Below are positions 44,110 through 54,617 of a DNA stretch of 64,000 nt, in pieces. Position 1 is the first letter of the stretch. Each line of letters starts with the position of its first letter. The stretch is from the NCBI GenBank assembly GCA_010279815.1, contig QEOQ01000395.1, positions 1 to 64,000 on the forward strand, read 5' to 3'. The DNA comes from Brachionus plicatilis (lineage: Eukaryota; Rotifera; Eurotatoria; Ploima; Brachionidae). The notes beneath the pieces are model-generated. The model was given only the letters and a program-made list of their open reading frames with translations. It had not been told where the DNA came from and made no database searches. The position numbers were made by a program, and so were the translations under genes.

Positions 44110-45783
44110 AAGCTCGGAAACCTCACTAGACTTTATGAAGCACTTGAATTGTTTAATTTATCTACGCATTATCATGATTTTCTAATTGAATTGTAAGCTT
44201 TTTTATTACAAGATAGGAGAGCTTGATGCCCATTTGGTGTTTTTTTTAATATAAAATTTTGTCAAATAAATCCATAAAAAGACAAATACATATGACATTA
44301 ATTTATCATTTTGATCATTGAGTCTAACAATATAAAAATCAACATTATTTGAAATAAGCTTAAACGAAATTGTTACAGGTAATTGCGCTTAAAAAAAAGA
44401 TTATGGTATATATCAATTTTATTGTGTTTAATCTTTTTATATAAATATTTTAATCTTAAATCAAATAGTGGATATCAAGAAAATCAAAACTAAATTTTTA
44501 GTAATTTCGTAAAAGTCCACTTCTTATTCAATTTGCGATCATATTTAAACATTTTATTTGGCTTTAGGTAAATAATTAAAAAATTTAAAATAAAAATAAA
44601 AAGAAGTTGGTTTATTTGTAAAATTGAATAATATTTAAAAAATTTTCTAGGTCTTTCTTGATTTATGGAAAATTAATTTTTAAAAATTGGCCTATTTTCT
44701 TCAATTTGTTAATGATTGAAAAAAAAATTTATTTGCTTAACAAATAAGAAAATTGAATAACATTTATTTAAACAAAAGTAGCAGTTAATACAGGAAAAAA
44801 GGGTTTGCTAAGCATTTTTACACGGAATAATTTTTATTTCTATTTAATTTTATTTAGCTCTTAGATTCTAATTAATAAAGTACTTAATTTGTTATTTCGA
44901 AAATAAAAAAAACTTTAAAAAATTCCTTAGAGGAAATATTGAAAATGGAAGCAAAGTCAAATTTTTGATCAAATTTCAAATCAAAAATTCAAATGCGCAA
45001 TTTAATTTCAAAAAATTTTTAGAAATTGCGATTATTGTTTAAAAGTTTAAAAAATAAAGCTTTGAAATTTAATAAAAATGTAAAAATATTCAATGAAATT
45101 TAATGGCGCTTTTAAAAGTTTTTCAAATCAAAAAGTAATTATTTAATTAAAGAATAATTTTAGAAAAGCGAGGGTTGTCTTAATGGATAAAGCCTTTTTT
45201 AAACCATTATGATTGTAAGAATTTGTTTAATACAATTTTCAATATTCAATAAATTAATTATTTAATAAAAATAGATAAATAAAAAATAAATGAAATATAA
45301 TTAAAATTAAATGCTGAAAAAACTATGATACTAACGTTAAACTCAATCGATTGATTTTGGACTACATTTTATTGACCATAATAATTGACATCAAATGTCG
45401 TACACAACTAAAATACTAATAAAACTATTACTGCTTTTTTTGACGCTACTTTTTTCTCTGACACCCTCCATTGTTACTTTATGTAAATTTCTTATATATA
45501 TATAAGTATTACTGCTATACCTTTTCTAAATTTAAAAGGAAAATCTTTGACACTTACATTTAAACAGTATTATCTTGATAGTTTTAAAGTAGTAGAATTA
45601 TTTAAAATCTATAAGGAATTACTTTTGTTGGTCTTGTTCATTTAGACATGTTGAATTTTTAATGTGATAAAAATTATTTATTTAATAGAGATTTTATTTT
45701 ATTTTGACTTGGTGAAAATCCTATTTATAAAAAAAGATTGCTTTTATTTAGATTGACATATTTTTTTGCAGATTCTAAAGCAA
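44110..45783. other. AT-rich intergenic stretch, no gene
   Basis: Low complexity, with a (TA)n run near 45494-45506. Nothing coding recognised. Confidence 0.5.
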
Positions 45784-45785
45784 TA

Positions 45786-46833
45786 CCGTAATTCCGTGTT
45801 GGGGAACGCGTGCATTAATACCCAAAGTCATATGTGAAGTGCATGCACAGACATTAACCCCTTCCATGTTAAAAAAATACTATTAAAGGTTCGACGCACT
45901 ACATGTGCAACTTTGGGTATTAACGTGTGATACTAATAAAAAAACCAAGTTTAAATGTCGAGTTAATAATCAAAAAATCTTTTTTAGAGCAACACTTTAA
46001 TTTGAAATTTTTTGAAATATTAAAAAAATAATTTTGCATATTTTAACTTTTAGTGCGACCATTCAAACAGAATTATGAAAATGTTTTTTAATATTAAAAA
46101 TTATTTTTTTTATGCTTATATAGTTATAGATGCAGCTTTTTTTTTAAAGATTTAAAAAATCATACGATATTTCATAGAATATAAATATTAAAATATAAAA
46201 ATAATATGACAAAGTCTTGAATTAATTATAAGAGCGGTGTTTAAAGACAATATTAAAATAAAAAAAATACTATTTGAAAATCTTAATTTGATGATTTGCT
46301 TTTTGAGCCCTTTTTTCTACCAAGAGGCTTTCGAACACTTCCATCTTTGTTTAAAACTACAACTGGAGTAATATCAACTCTATTCAAGTTTAAACTCTGA
46401 AGAGGTCGACGCATAACTTCCTCATTCTGGTTTGAAATTATCTATGAAATATCGTATGATTTTTTAAATCTTTAAAAAAAAAGCTGCATCTATAACTAGA
46501 TAAGCATAAAAAAAATAATTTTAAATATTAAAAAACATTTTCATAATTCTGTTTGAATGGTCGCACTAAAAGTTAAAATATGCAAAATTATTTTTTTAAT
46601 ATTTCAAAAAATTTCAAATTAAAGTGCTGCTCTAAAAAAGATTTTTTGATTATTAACTCGACATTTAAACTTGGTTTTTTTATTAGTATCACACGTTAAT
46701 ACCCAAAGCTGCACATGTAGTGCGTCGAACCTTTAATAGTATTTTTTTAACATGGAAGGGGTTAATGTCTGTGCATGCACTTCACATATGACTTTGGGTA
46801 TTAATGCACGCGTTCCCCAACACGGAATTACGG
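45786..46833. mobile_element. Foldback transposon with 393-bp inverted repeats and TA target
   Basis: Near-perfect 393-bp inverted repeats (45786-46178 and 46441-46833) begin CCGTAATTCCGTGTTGGGGA and are flanked by TA (45784-45785, 46834-46835). The arms contain a subterminal direct/inverted motif TAATACCCAAAG near each end. The 262-bp loop encodes a basic tail on the minus strand. Terminal sequence resembles the 12310-13936 element (15 of 20 bases). High arm identity suggests recent activity or gene conversion between arms. Confidence 0.88.
46283..46430 (-). pseudogene. Basic-tail exon in the loop of the 46-kb foldback
   Basis: After an acceptor-like AACCAG the frame reads about 48 codons: MRRPLQSLNLNRVDI (ATG at 46414), a short hydrophobic VVVLNKDGSV, then KPLGRKKGSKSKSSN and a stop. 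The tail is an AT-hook-like basic motif similar to that at 46998. It occupies most of the loop between the inverted repeats. Coding status unproven. Confidence 0.4.
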
Positions 46834-46997
46834 TACATCATTCTGAACAAAATTTAAATTCATTTTTTTATATTTTTCGATTAAAAAAATAATAAAATTC
46901 AAGTTCTGATGCGGCATTATTTTTATAAAAATTCAATAAAAGGACTAAAAAAATTTAAAAGATTAATAAATCAATTCTATTGAGAATAAATGACTAA

Positions 46998-47136
46998 TTA
47001 AACTGTGTTTTTTTTGTTTTTTGAACCTTTTGGTCGACCCCTTCTTCTACGGCAGTTTCTTGTTCTACGGAATTTGGACATAGCTGGAATCGTTGTTTGT
47101 ATCATCACTGGAATTTGACTTACAATTCGAAAAGTT
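46998..47136 (-). pseudogene. AT-hook tail exon (RRRGRPKGSKNKK) beside the foldback element
   Basis: The longer open frame to 47249 has only a TTG at its head. An acceptor-like AG near 47135 makes a last exon of about 45 codons more likely: QIPVMIQTTIPAMSKF, then RRRRGRPKGSKNKKNTV and stop. GRPKGSKNKK is a classical AT-hook variant. It lies about 160 bp beyond the right end of 45786-46833, so it could belong to a neighbouring decayed element or a host gene whose other exons were not found. Confidence 0.4.
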
Positions 47137-47249
47137 GATGGATTTTTGTCATTTGAAAAAAAGTAATTAATCACTAAATAATTTATCTTTTTGTTAGTGA
47201 AATAATTATAGCTCAAATTTAATGAGTTTCCAAATTTTTTTTGAATCAA

Positions 47250-47874
47250 GGTATTTTTTTTAAAATATCTAGAGACATCATTTTAAACATTTGACTGAGA
47301 GCTATAAGTAAGTATAGATAAATATATATGTCAAGTATAACATAAGATATTAGGTCATAAAAGCATTTATCCTTATTTTAAATGAAAAAAATTTTGGGCC
47401 TCGCGCGAACTTAAGATAATTCTATTGATAATTCATTTTGGCGATTTATTATTTTTTAACTAAAATTACAAAAAAAAAATTTTTTTTCCTAAATTTGCAT
47501 AACTGATATTATTCTTATTAATTTTTCTAAATCGTATTAAAATTATAAATTAGACATAATTATACTTTAAAAAAACTAAAAATCAGCAGATAGACGTTTA
47601 ACTCTATTTTGAGCATCTTTTTAAGCCAGAGAAGGATGTTTTGTACAATTAGATTTTTTTTTTGAATTAGAACAATATTTGGATATTTAAGAATATTATG
47701 ATATGAATTTTGATGAAAAATGTGAGTTCTGTAATCTAGTTAGTAATTTTAGTTAATGAATTAGCACACGCCATTCATTTTTATACAAAAAAAGTATGTA
47801 AAAAAGTGAGATTTTTTTTCTATTTATTTTTGATGTTGATTCTATTTATAAAAAAAATTTTTAATCTTAAACTA
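47250..47874. other. AT-rich stretch, no gene
   Basis: Nothing supported. Confidence 0.45.
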
Positions 47875-48345
47875 TTAAATTTTCATAAAAGCTTCATATC
47901 TATAATCATTTTCATTTATCAACTTTAAATTTCTTTCTTTGATTAGTTTTTTATATTCTTGGTATGGATCATTGTTCTTGGTATGGTGGTGTATTGGCTT
48001 GATGGTTGGTAAAAAGGACTTGATTTTTTGGTTTTTGAAAGTATCAGCCCAGAAATCTTTCTCGATTTCTTTCAATCTTGTTTTTTTCGATCCATCATTG
48101 CTTTTTTTAGATATATTGGGAAGCTTAAAATCACTATAGGTATCTTTTTTGAGATAAAATCCGGTCGAATTTTTGTGTAAGCTTAGGTTCACTGGTTTTA
48201 GTGCTTCGACTTGGTTGCTTTGAAAATTTCCATTTTGTTTTATTTTTGATTCTTGATGGTGATTAAAAGCTATGTTATTAAAGCTATTTGACTTTCTAAT
48301 AATTAGTATGTCTTCAAGTCGATGAAATCTGTTTTGAATGAGCAT
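47875..48345 (-). CDS. Hypothetical basic protein, 156 residues
   Basis: The frame extends nine codons upstream to a TTG, but the first ATG is at 48345, which I take as the start. The protein is rich in Lys, Asn, His and Ser, with no signal peptide or membrane segment. It has a charged, probably helical C-terminal third (DPYQEYKKLIKERNLKLINE) and a central KDFWADTFKNQK segment. Such composition suggests a cytoplasmic, partly disordered protein. No domain recognised. It could be a single-exon gene or a large terminal exon. Length and codon use exceed what is seen by chance elsewhere in this window. Confidence 0.5.
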   Translation of the reverse strand: MLIQNRFHRLEDILIIRKSNSFNNIAFNHHQESKIKQNGNFQSNQVEALKPVNLSLHKNSTGFYLKKDTYSDFKLPNISKKSNDGSKKTRLKEIEKDFWADTFKNQKIKSFLPTIKPIHHHTKNNDPYQEYKKLIKERNLKLINENDYRYEAFMKI

Positions 48346-48399
48346 TTTGGAAACATTGAAAGTGTATACCAATTTTGCGAGTTGGAATTTTAGATGTGT

Positions 48400-49293
48400 A
48401 TTTAAAAAAAGTGTTGATTATTTGAAGTAAAAGCTGCCAAAATTAAAAAGTTAAAAACTATTTATGTGTTGATTGAAATATTTGCTTTTAAATTAAAAAG
48501 CAAATTTAAGAAAAGTCAATATTTTAATTTTTGCGACTATTTAAAAATGCTATTGAATTTCTATTTGAATCAATATTTGTTTCAAGTGACGACAAATTAA
48601 AGAAAATTATTCAAAACTTTTAATTTGATTTTAATTTTTTTATTAATTCTAATTGTATTATGATATTTGATGTATTAATTTTTCTTTTTAAGTTAAAAAT
48701 TAATACATTGTAACAGTCATTTAAATTAAAAGAAAAATTGAAAAAAAAAACTACTTCTCCAAGTTTTCAAAATATAAATTAATCTTAATTAAGAAACTTT
48801 TGATTGTTTTTTTCTTTTCTGTGTAACTATTTACCATAAATTAAAGAAAAACTTAAATTCAAAAAGTTGTTAAGAATAATTTGATGAATTATTAAAATGA
48901 ATTACCTTACACGAATATTGTCATTTCCGCGTCTATTCGTTCAATTCCAAGCACAAAATTAATTTAGTACAATCGTTAATAAATGATCATCAAACACTTA
49001 TTACATAAACCTTTTATTAATTAGTTGTTTACCTAACTCTTAACATTAGTATTTCAGCAACATAAAACTTATTAATAGTTTAATTTTAACAAATTTCAAT
49101 ATTACAGTAAAATTTAAAACTGACTTGTAGATTTCCTTTCCTCAACTCTTCCTCAACTCTTTCTTTCCCCACTGGAATAGTTGAATAAAAGTCGAAGAAA
49201 AGTCGAGGAAGAGTCGAAGAAAAAAATGCATAAAAGTTAGTTTTAATTTGTACAACCAATATCAATTAAAATATAAAATAAAAAAAAACTACC
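48400..49293. other. AT-rich stretch; short GTCGAGGAAGAG-type repeats
   Basis: A small patch at 49140-49230 has CTCAACTCTT repeated and, inverted, AGTCGAAGAAAAGTCGAGGA. No gene. Confidence 0.4.
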
Positions 49294-49419
49294 TCAATAA
49301 AACTTTAGCATGAATTTTTTTTTCACCAACATCTTTACTCTTCGTTGAGTTGGACAATCTGCTTCATCTTCCATTTCAACTTCATCATCTGACACATACT
49401 CTGGAATACTTGATGCCAT
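49294..49419 (-). pseudogene. Acidic-basic exon fragment shared with 50.8 and 60.1 kb
   Basis: A 41-codon ATG frame with an acidic head (SDDEVEMEDEADC) and basic end (RRVKMLVKKKF). One base shifted, it ends AKVLLR exactly at a donor-like TTGAG/GTAG. The same end (AAAGCTTTGTTGAGGTAG) is at about 60118-60140, preceded by KRTHGKPKLVIKALLR, and a mutated copy is at about 50806-50830. It looks like the first exon of a dispersed transposon gene. Confidence 0.4.
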
Positions 49420-49498
49420 TAGAATTTTTTTGTAATTGAAAATTTTAATTTGCAAAATTGAATATTATTGATTGTTTCTATGTTATGTCTTCTTTTTT

Positions 49499-50287
49499 TT
49501 TATCTTGGGTCTCCCTCAATATGTGACCAAGTTCACTTCGCACATTAGGGGACCATCACTGGTCGCATGCATATGACCAGTGCATAATATGACCATGATT
49601 TTTTTTAATAAAATATAAAACCATGGTCACCCGAATAAAAATCGTGGTCACCAATTTTTAAAATTTTTATTTCAAAGTCAAATTATCCAACATAAAGCTA
49701 AATTTCCAAAATAATAAGTTTTTTTAAAAAATTATGTAAACACAATTTTAATTTTTGTGATGATGATACAAATTTAAAAAATGCTTTTTAAAAGTAATAT
49801 TTGATTTAATTTTCAATTTAAAATGTCTCAAGAAATTATGTCCCCAAATGCTCAAAATCTACTACGGGATTAGTTAAGAAGAATTTAAGTGGAAAAAAAA
49901 ATCAAATGCTGTGCGATCTATGTGGTGAGTACATGGAGGGTGAGTTGGGAATTAAAATTTATAAAAGCAGAAAACATAAGTAGATTATTATATTTTATCA
50001 TTTAAGTATTATTATTATAACAAACAAATGACTATTAAGTAAATTCGAATATTTTTTTTTGGAATAAAAATTTAAAATATTTTTTTTATATTTATTTTTT
50101 ATTGTTAAAAAATAATTGGTCACATATCTAAAATTAATATTTTTTAAATAGGTCACAAAATTATTAACATTGTATGATTTTATAAAACCATAGTCACATA
50201 ATGCACTGGTCATATGTATGTGACCAGTGATGGTTCCCTAATGAGCGAAATGAACTTGGTCACATATTGAGGGAGATCCCTTATCTT
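49499..50287. mobile_element. Inverted-repeat transposon with 8-bp duplication and zinc-finger-like relic
   Basis: Element 49507-50279 is flanked by TTTATCTT direct repeats (49499-49506 and 50280-50287). The inverted repeats are about 90 bp with few differences (GGGTCTCCCTCAATATGTGA and GGGATCTCCCTCAATATGTG). GGG...CCC ends and 8-bp duplications resemble the 29005-29523 element. Inside, a short plus-strand frame reads KKNQMLCDLCGEYMEGE and ends KSRKHK (49880-49983), a C-x2-C finger fragment. Confidence 0.82.
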
Positions 50288-51125
50288 TAATTATCATTTT
50301 CATTAAAATACTAATCGTTACTAGTATATTACCGATAACTATTTATTTTACCGATCATGTCAATTAAATACTGATCAACCGGATATTGATCAAAAAATAC
50401 TGATCTTTTAAATTATTAACTCTTATTTTTAATTAAATACTGATCATATATATATTAAAGGGGTAAATTTTAATGATAAAAATATTTAAAATACTGATGA
50501 TTTAAAAAATATGTTTTTTTCACACAAAAAAGTATAATCAATAAATAAATTGTAAGCTATACGCATTAATCTTTGATCAAAATTTTAATTTAATTTTTAG
50601 TTTAATTAATTATCTTTTATTTTTGAATTGATATCAATTAGAAATTGAATTAATTTTAAAATAAAAATATTGAATGTTTTTTTTTTTAGTTGACTTAAAT
50701 TATTTTGGGTAGTATTTATTTTGTAATTAAATATTTAAAATTAATCATCAAAATATTTTTTTAATTAAAATCAAAATCAATACAAAACCTAAATTGAAAA
50801 AAATCTATCTCAACAAAGCGTTGAAAGTCTTGCTGCATAATTTTTTTATTTGATCCATCAAAAAAATAATTGATGAAAAAAATAGATTTTGTTAAGTTAA
50901 TTTTTATTTGTTATAAAAAAATATCTTTGCTGATTAAAATTTAATTTTAATGGAAAAATTATTTTCTTGATGATAATTTTGGATAAAATTTTGATGCTAA
51001 ATTCATATTTATATTATGATGAAAATATTTATTCTCATTATTTTTTATTATGCAGAGTGAAAAATATTAAAAGGGCAAATTTTTCGGAGAGAAAATGCTG
51101 CTAAATCTTAAATAACTAACGGCTT
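50288..51125. other. AT-rich stretch with a decayed copy of the 49.3-kb exon
   Basis: Contains the AACGCTTTGTTGAGATAG match at about 50806-50830. Otherwise low complexity with many AATACTGATCA motifs at 50310-50460. Confidence 0.4.
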
Positions 51126-51466
51126 GCTGAACGCATGAGATCAGAGTATTTTGACTGTGAAACTATAGACATTTAAGTAGACTGGAGCTGGTGTTGTACT
51201 TACTGAGAGAATTTCAGCACAAATAATAAATGAAAAATTTTAACTCTTTAACAATTTATTTGTATTGCATTAAAATATTCTTGATTCATTCATTCACAGC
51301 CATGTTTATTTTTAAATTTAAATCCTAAAAAAAATTTTTTCCTACGAACAAAAAAAATTGAAATAGACCAAAAATTAGTGATAAAAAAAAACTCAACTCT
51401 TTGCGATAATTTAAGAGAAAAAAAAAAAATTTTTTGTTTATCATCTAATAAATATGTACAAAAATA
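51126..51466 (+). repeat. Duplicate of the sequence 3' of ABL, copy 1
   Basis: About 340 bp closely matching 54174-54521, in the same orientation, including GTAGACTGGAGCTGGTGTTG and ATTCACAGCCATGTTTATTT. The second copy lies just past the ABL stop codon. Confidence 0.85.
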
Positions 51467-52773
51467 AAAGTGAAAAACCTAAAATACCTTATTTTAGCAG
51501 TTTGAGGTTCAGTTTTTGAAAGCTCGTAAAAAACTGAATTGAACCCCAAAATTTTAGGCAAAATGTAATTTATTGTACATTTTTATATTTTTACATTTTT
51601 ACATTTTTGAGAGAAAAAATAAAAATCTCAAAATAAAAAAACTTAAAAAAATTTTTAATAAGAAAAGTAATAATAAATTCGCAATTAATTAAAAGAGATT
51701 TTCAAAAAATTATCCTTGGTTTTTACATTTAAATTTTTCTAAAACTCCTTTTTAAGTAATTGCAAATTTATTATTACTTTTCTTGAATGAAAATTTTTTA
51801 AAGATTTTTTGATTTTTGAAATTTTTTTTATTCTCAAAAATGTAAAAATTTATTAACGTTTAAAAAGATTATTTTCAAATTTTATTTAAAAAAATAATGA
51901 TTTAAATAAGATTATTTTATTTGCTTTAATTTTAATTTTTTTTTCTGAATTGTTCATAAACACATATCTTAATTTTTTTATTTTTTTTTATTTCCTTTAT
52001 TTTTTATTGCTTAATTTTATACGAATAGTTTTCTATTCTTTTGTGTATTTTTTTGTGTAAACTGTCTATTTGGGCCTAAATTTTATCCAAAAGAAAATTT
52101 TATTGATTTTTTTAATTATTTAACAATACGCTATATTTATTAGTGTGTTGTGCTTCTTCTGAAGCAAGGGTTGATCGGTAAACGGTCTTTAAATTAAATA
52201 AATAAATAAATTTCAATTTTTTTTCTTTGAGCAATGAGCAGCCTGTCAAAACGTTTTTTTGATTTTTGAAATTTTTTTATTCTCAAAAATGAAAAAATTT
52301 ATTAAAGTTTAAAAGTTTATTTTCAAATTTTATTTAAAAAAATAATGACTTCAATAAGATTATTTTATTTGCTTTAATTTTAATTTTTTTTCTTTGAGCA
52401 ATGAGCAGCCTGTCAAAACGTCTCAAGCATTTCGCGGTTTTGTGACAAATGACTTTTTTTTAAAGTTTCAAAGTTGCATCAACTGTAAAAGTCTGCTAAT
52501 GATGTCCAAAATCTGTGGAAATGCTCTACGTTCGATTATATTGAAATTCAATTTCTGCTAAGGAAAAAAAGTTATTCAATTTTTTTACATTTATTTCTCT
52601 TCGTTATATCATTTTTTACTGAATTTCACAAAACTGCATTTCGCACATTTAGATTTGTTGAATTCAAAAAATTTTAAATTTAAATTTTGAACACAAGAAT
52701 TATCATACTCGATAATCTTAGATAAAGAAACAAAGTAAAAAAGAAAAAATTGAGATTTAATGACATAAAATCT
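51467..52773. repeat. Locally duplicated AT-rich region with a LINE tail
   Basis: About 51800-51945 is repeated at about 52255-52390 (ATTTTTGAAATTTTTTT... through ...TTGCTTTAATTTTAA), and TTTGAGCAATGAGCAGCCTG occurs at about 52220 and again at about 52395. A LINE-like 3' end (GAAGCAAGGGTTGATCGGTA followed by (AAAT)n) lies at about 52155-52210 between the copies. Confidence 0.55.
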
Positions 52774-54091
52774 ATTGGGGTGAAGTTTTGACATGAGGTA
52801 ATTAATTAAATGAATTAGTTATTTTGTTAACTCATTTTTTTCTGCTTCAATATTTTGATGAAAAGAAAAAATATGACCATAAAATTAATTAATTAAAAAA
52901 TGACTTATTCTCTTTAAAATCTATATAATTGCAACAAAAGATCCTAAATGAAACCCAAACTTAACTAAAAAAGCAATAATTGAAAAAAAAATAATAAAAT
53001 AACTTAAAAATATATTTAAACCTTAAACACATTGCTGATAAATAATACACTGCTAAAAATGAATTCTTATATTATTCCTATTTTAAATATTGACTTATCC
53101 AAGATATTGGAAAAAAATGTGGTAGATTCATCAAACAAAGATAAATATCAGCACTAATAATTTAAAAATAAATATCACATTCGTGGCAAATTTATGCATA
53201 TTTTTGACAAAAATATTATTGAAAAAGAAAAAATATTCAATTAATTAATTAACTTTTTTATTTCTGTAAATTTTGCTTAAATCCTTTTCTTTTTAATAAA
53301 AACTTTAATTGAACAATTATTCTTTTTTTAAAAATACCAATGTGAAAATTACCTTTTTGTTTGAAACCAAAAATTGAATTAAAAAAATGAATTAAAAAAA
53401 TGAGTTATTTTTTAATTTATTTATTTATTTATTTCAATTAACGCCAAACGACGATGAAAAATTGTTATGAATTAGTAAAAGTAAAAGTCCCATGGACAAA
53501 AAAGAAAATATGTAAGACAAAAAAAAGATTATGAAAATAAAAAAAAAAAGTTCTATAAATAAAATATATTCATAATTTTCTAAATTTAGACAAATTTAAA
53601 TAATAAGTATTTTTAATGCTAACGCTTTATTTTCCTACTCGATTATCTTATTATTTATTTTAAAATTACAAGTCGAGTCAACTTCAGTTTCTTCCAATAT
53701 TAACCGTAAGTCTATTATTAAAATTTATCATTTATTTGATTTAAGCCAGATAGGCAGAATTACATAAGATAAAAAAGTAAAAATCTATAAAATAATTAAA
53801 AATTAAGAGTTATTTACATTTGATTCTTATTATTTTATCTATAAAATTAAGAGTTCATAAAAATGATTAGTTCAAATATTCACTTTGTTACTTTTGATTA
53901 AATATGAGTAAGAAAATTGAGAAATTTATGCTGAGAAATTGATTATTTTACGCTTAGGAACTCATTTAGCTCGTCGCTTGCTTCTTGGCCTATATTTAAT
54001 AAATGTACAGTGTTTTTAACCTCTTCAGTTTATTTTTTAATTAACTCATTTTTTTTAACCCATGTCAAAACTTCACCCCAGTATAAAATCT
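52765..54091. mobile_element. Decayed DNA transposon with 9-bp duplication
   Basis: Ends ATTGGGGTGAAGTTTTGACA (52774) and the inverse of ACTGGGGTGAAGTTTTGACA (to 54082) are bracketed by direct 9-bp copies of ATAAAATCT (52765-52773, 54083-54091). Nine-base duplications occur with Mutator-like and some Merlin elements. The 1.3-kb interior has no readable transposase and contains a nested LINE tail. Confidence 0.65.
53405..53455 (-). repeat. LINE 3' tail nested in the 52.8-kb element
   Basis: On the minus strand TTGGCGTTAATTGAAATAAA leads into (TAAA)n, the same 3' end as at about 33998-34035. Confidence 0.6.
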
Positions 54092-54173
54092 TTACCTTTT
54101 TTTTTTTAAATTTTGAAAATAAATCTTTAAACTATAATAACTTTTGCATTTTTTATAAATGATTTTTATTTTT

Positions 54174-54521
54174 TTGCTAAACACATGAGATCATAGTATT
54201 GCACTGTGAAACTATAGACATTTAAGTAGACTGGAGCCGGTGTTGTACTTCAGCACTAATAATAAATAAAAAATTTGAACTCTTTAACAATTTATTTGCA
54301 TTGTATTCAAAAAAATAAAAATAAAATAAAATATTCTTGATTCATTCGTTCACAGCCATGTTTATTTTTAAATTTAAATCCTAAAAAAAATTTTTTCCTA
54401 CGAACAAAAAAAATTGAAATAGACCAAAAATTAGTGATAAAAAAAAACTCAACTCTTTGCGATAATTTAAGAGAAAAAAAAAAAATTTTTGTTTACCATC
54501 TAATAAATATGTACAAAAATA
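54174..54521 (+). repeat. Duplicate 3' of ABL, copy 2 (likely within its 3' UTR)
   Basis: Matches 51126-51466. On the ABL (minus) strand it contains AATAAA near 54361-54366 and follows the stop codon by about 100 bases, so it is probably the ABL 3' untranslated region or just beyond. Confidence 0.8.
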
Positions 54522-54617
54522 CTAAATAATAAATAAAAATTTAAACATTGTAAATTTGAAAAAAAAAACAACCCGAAATAAAATAAGCGGAAGAGAAAAG
54601 AGAAAAAGTAGAGCAGC

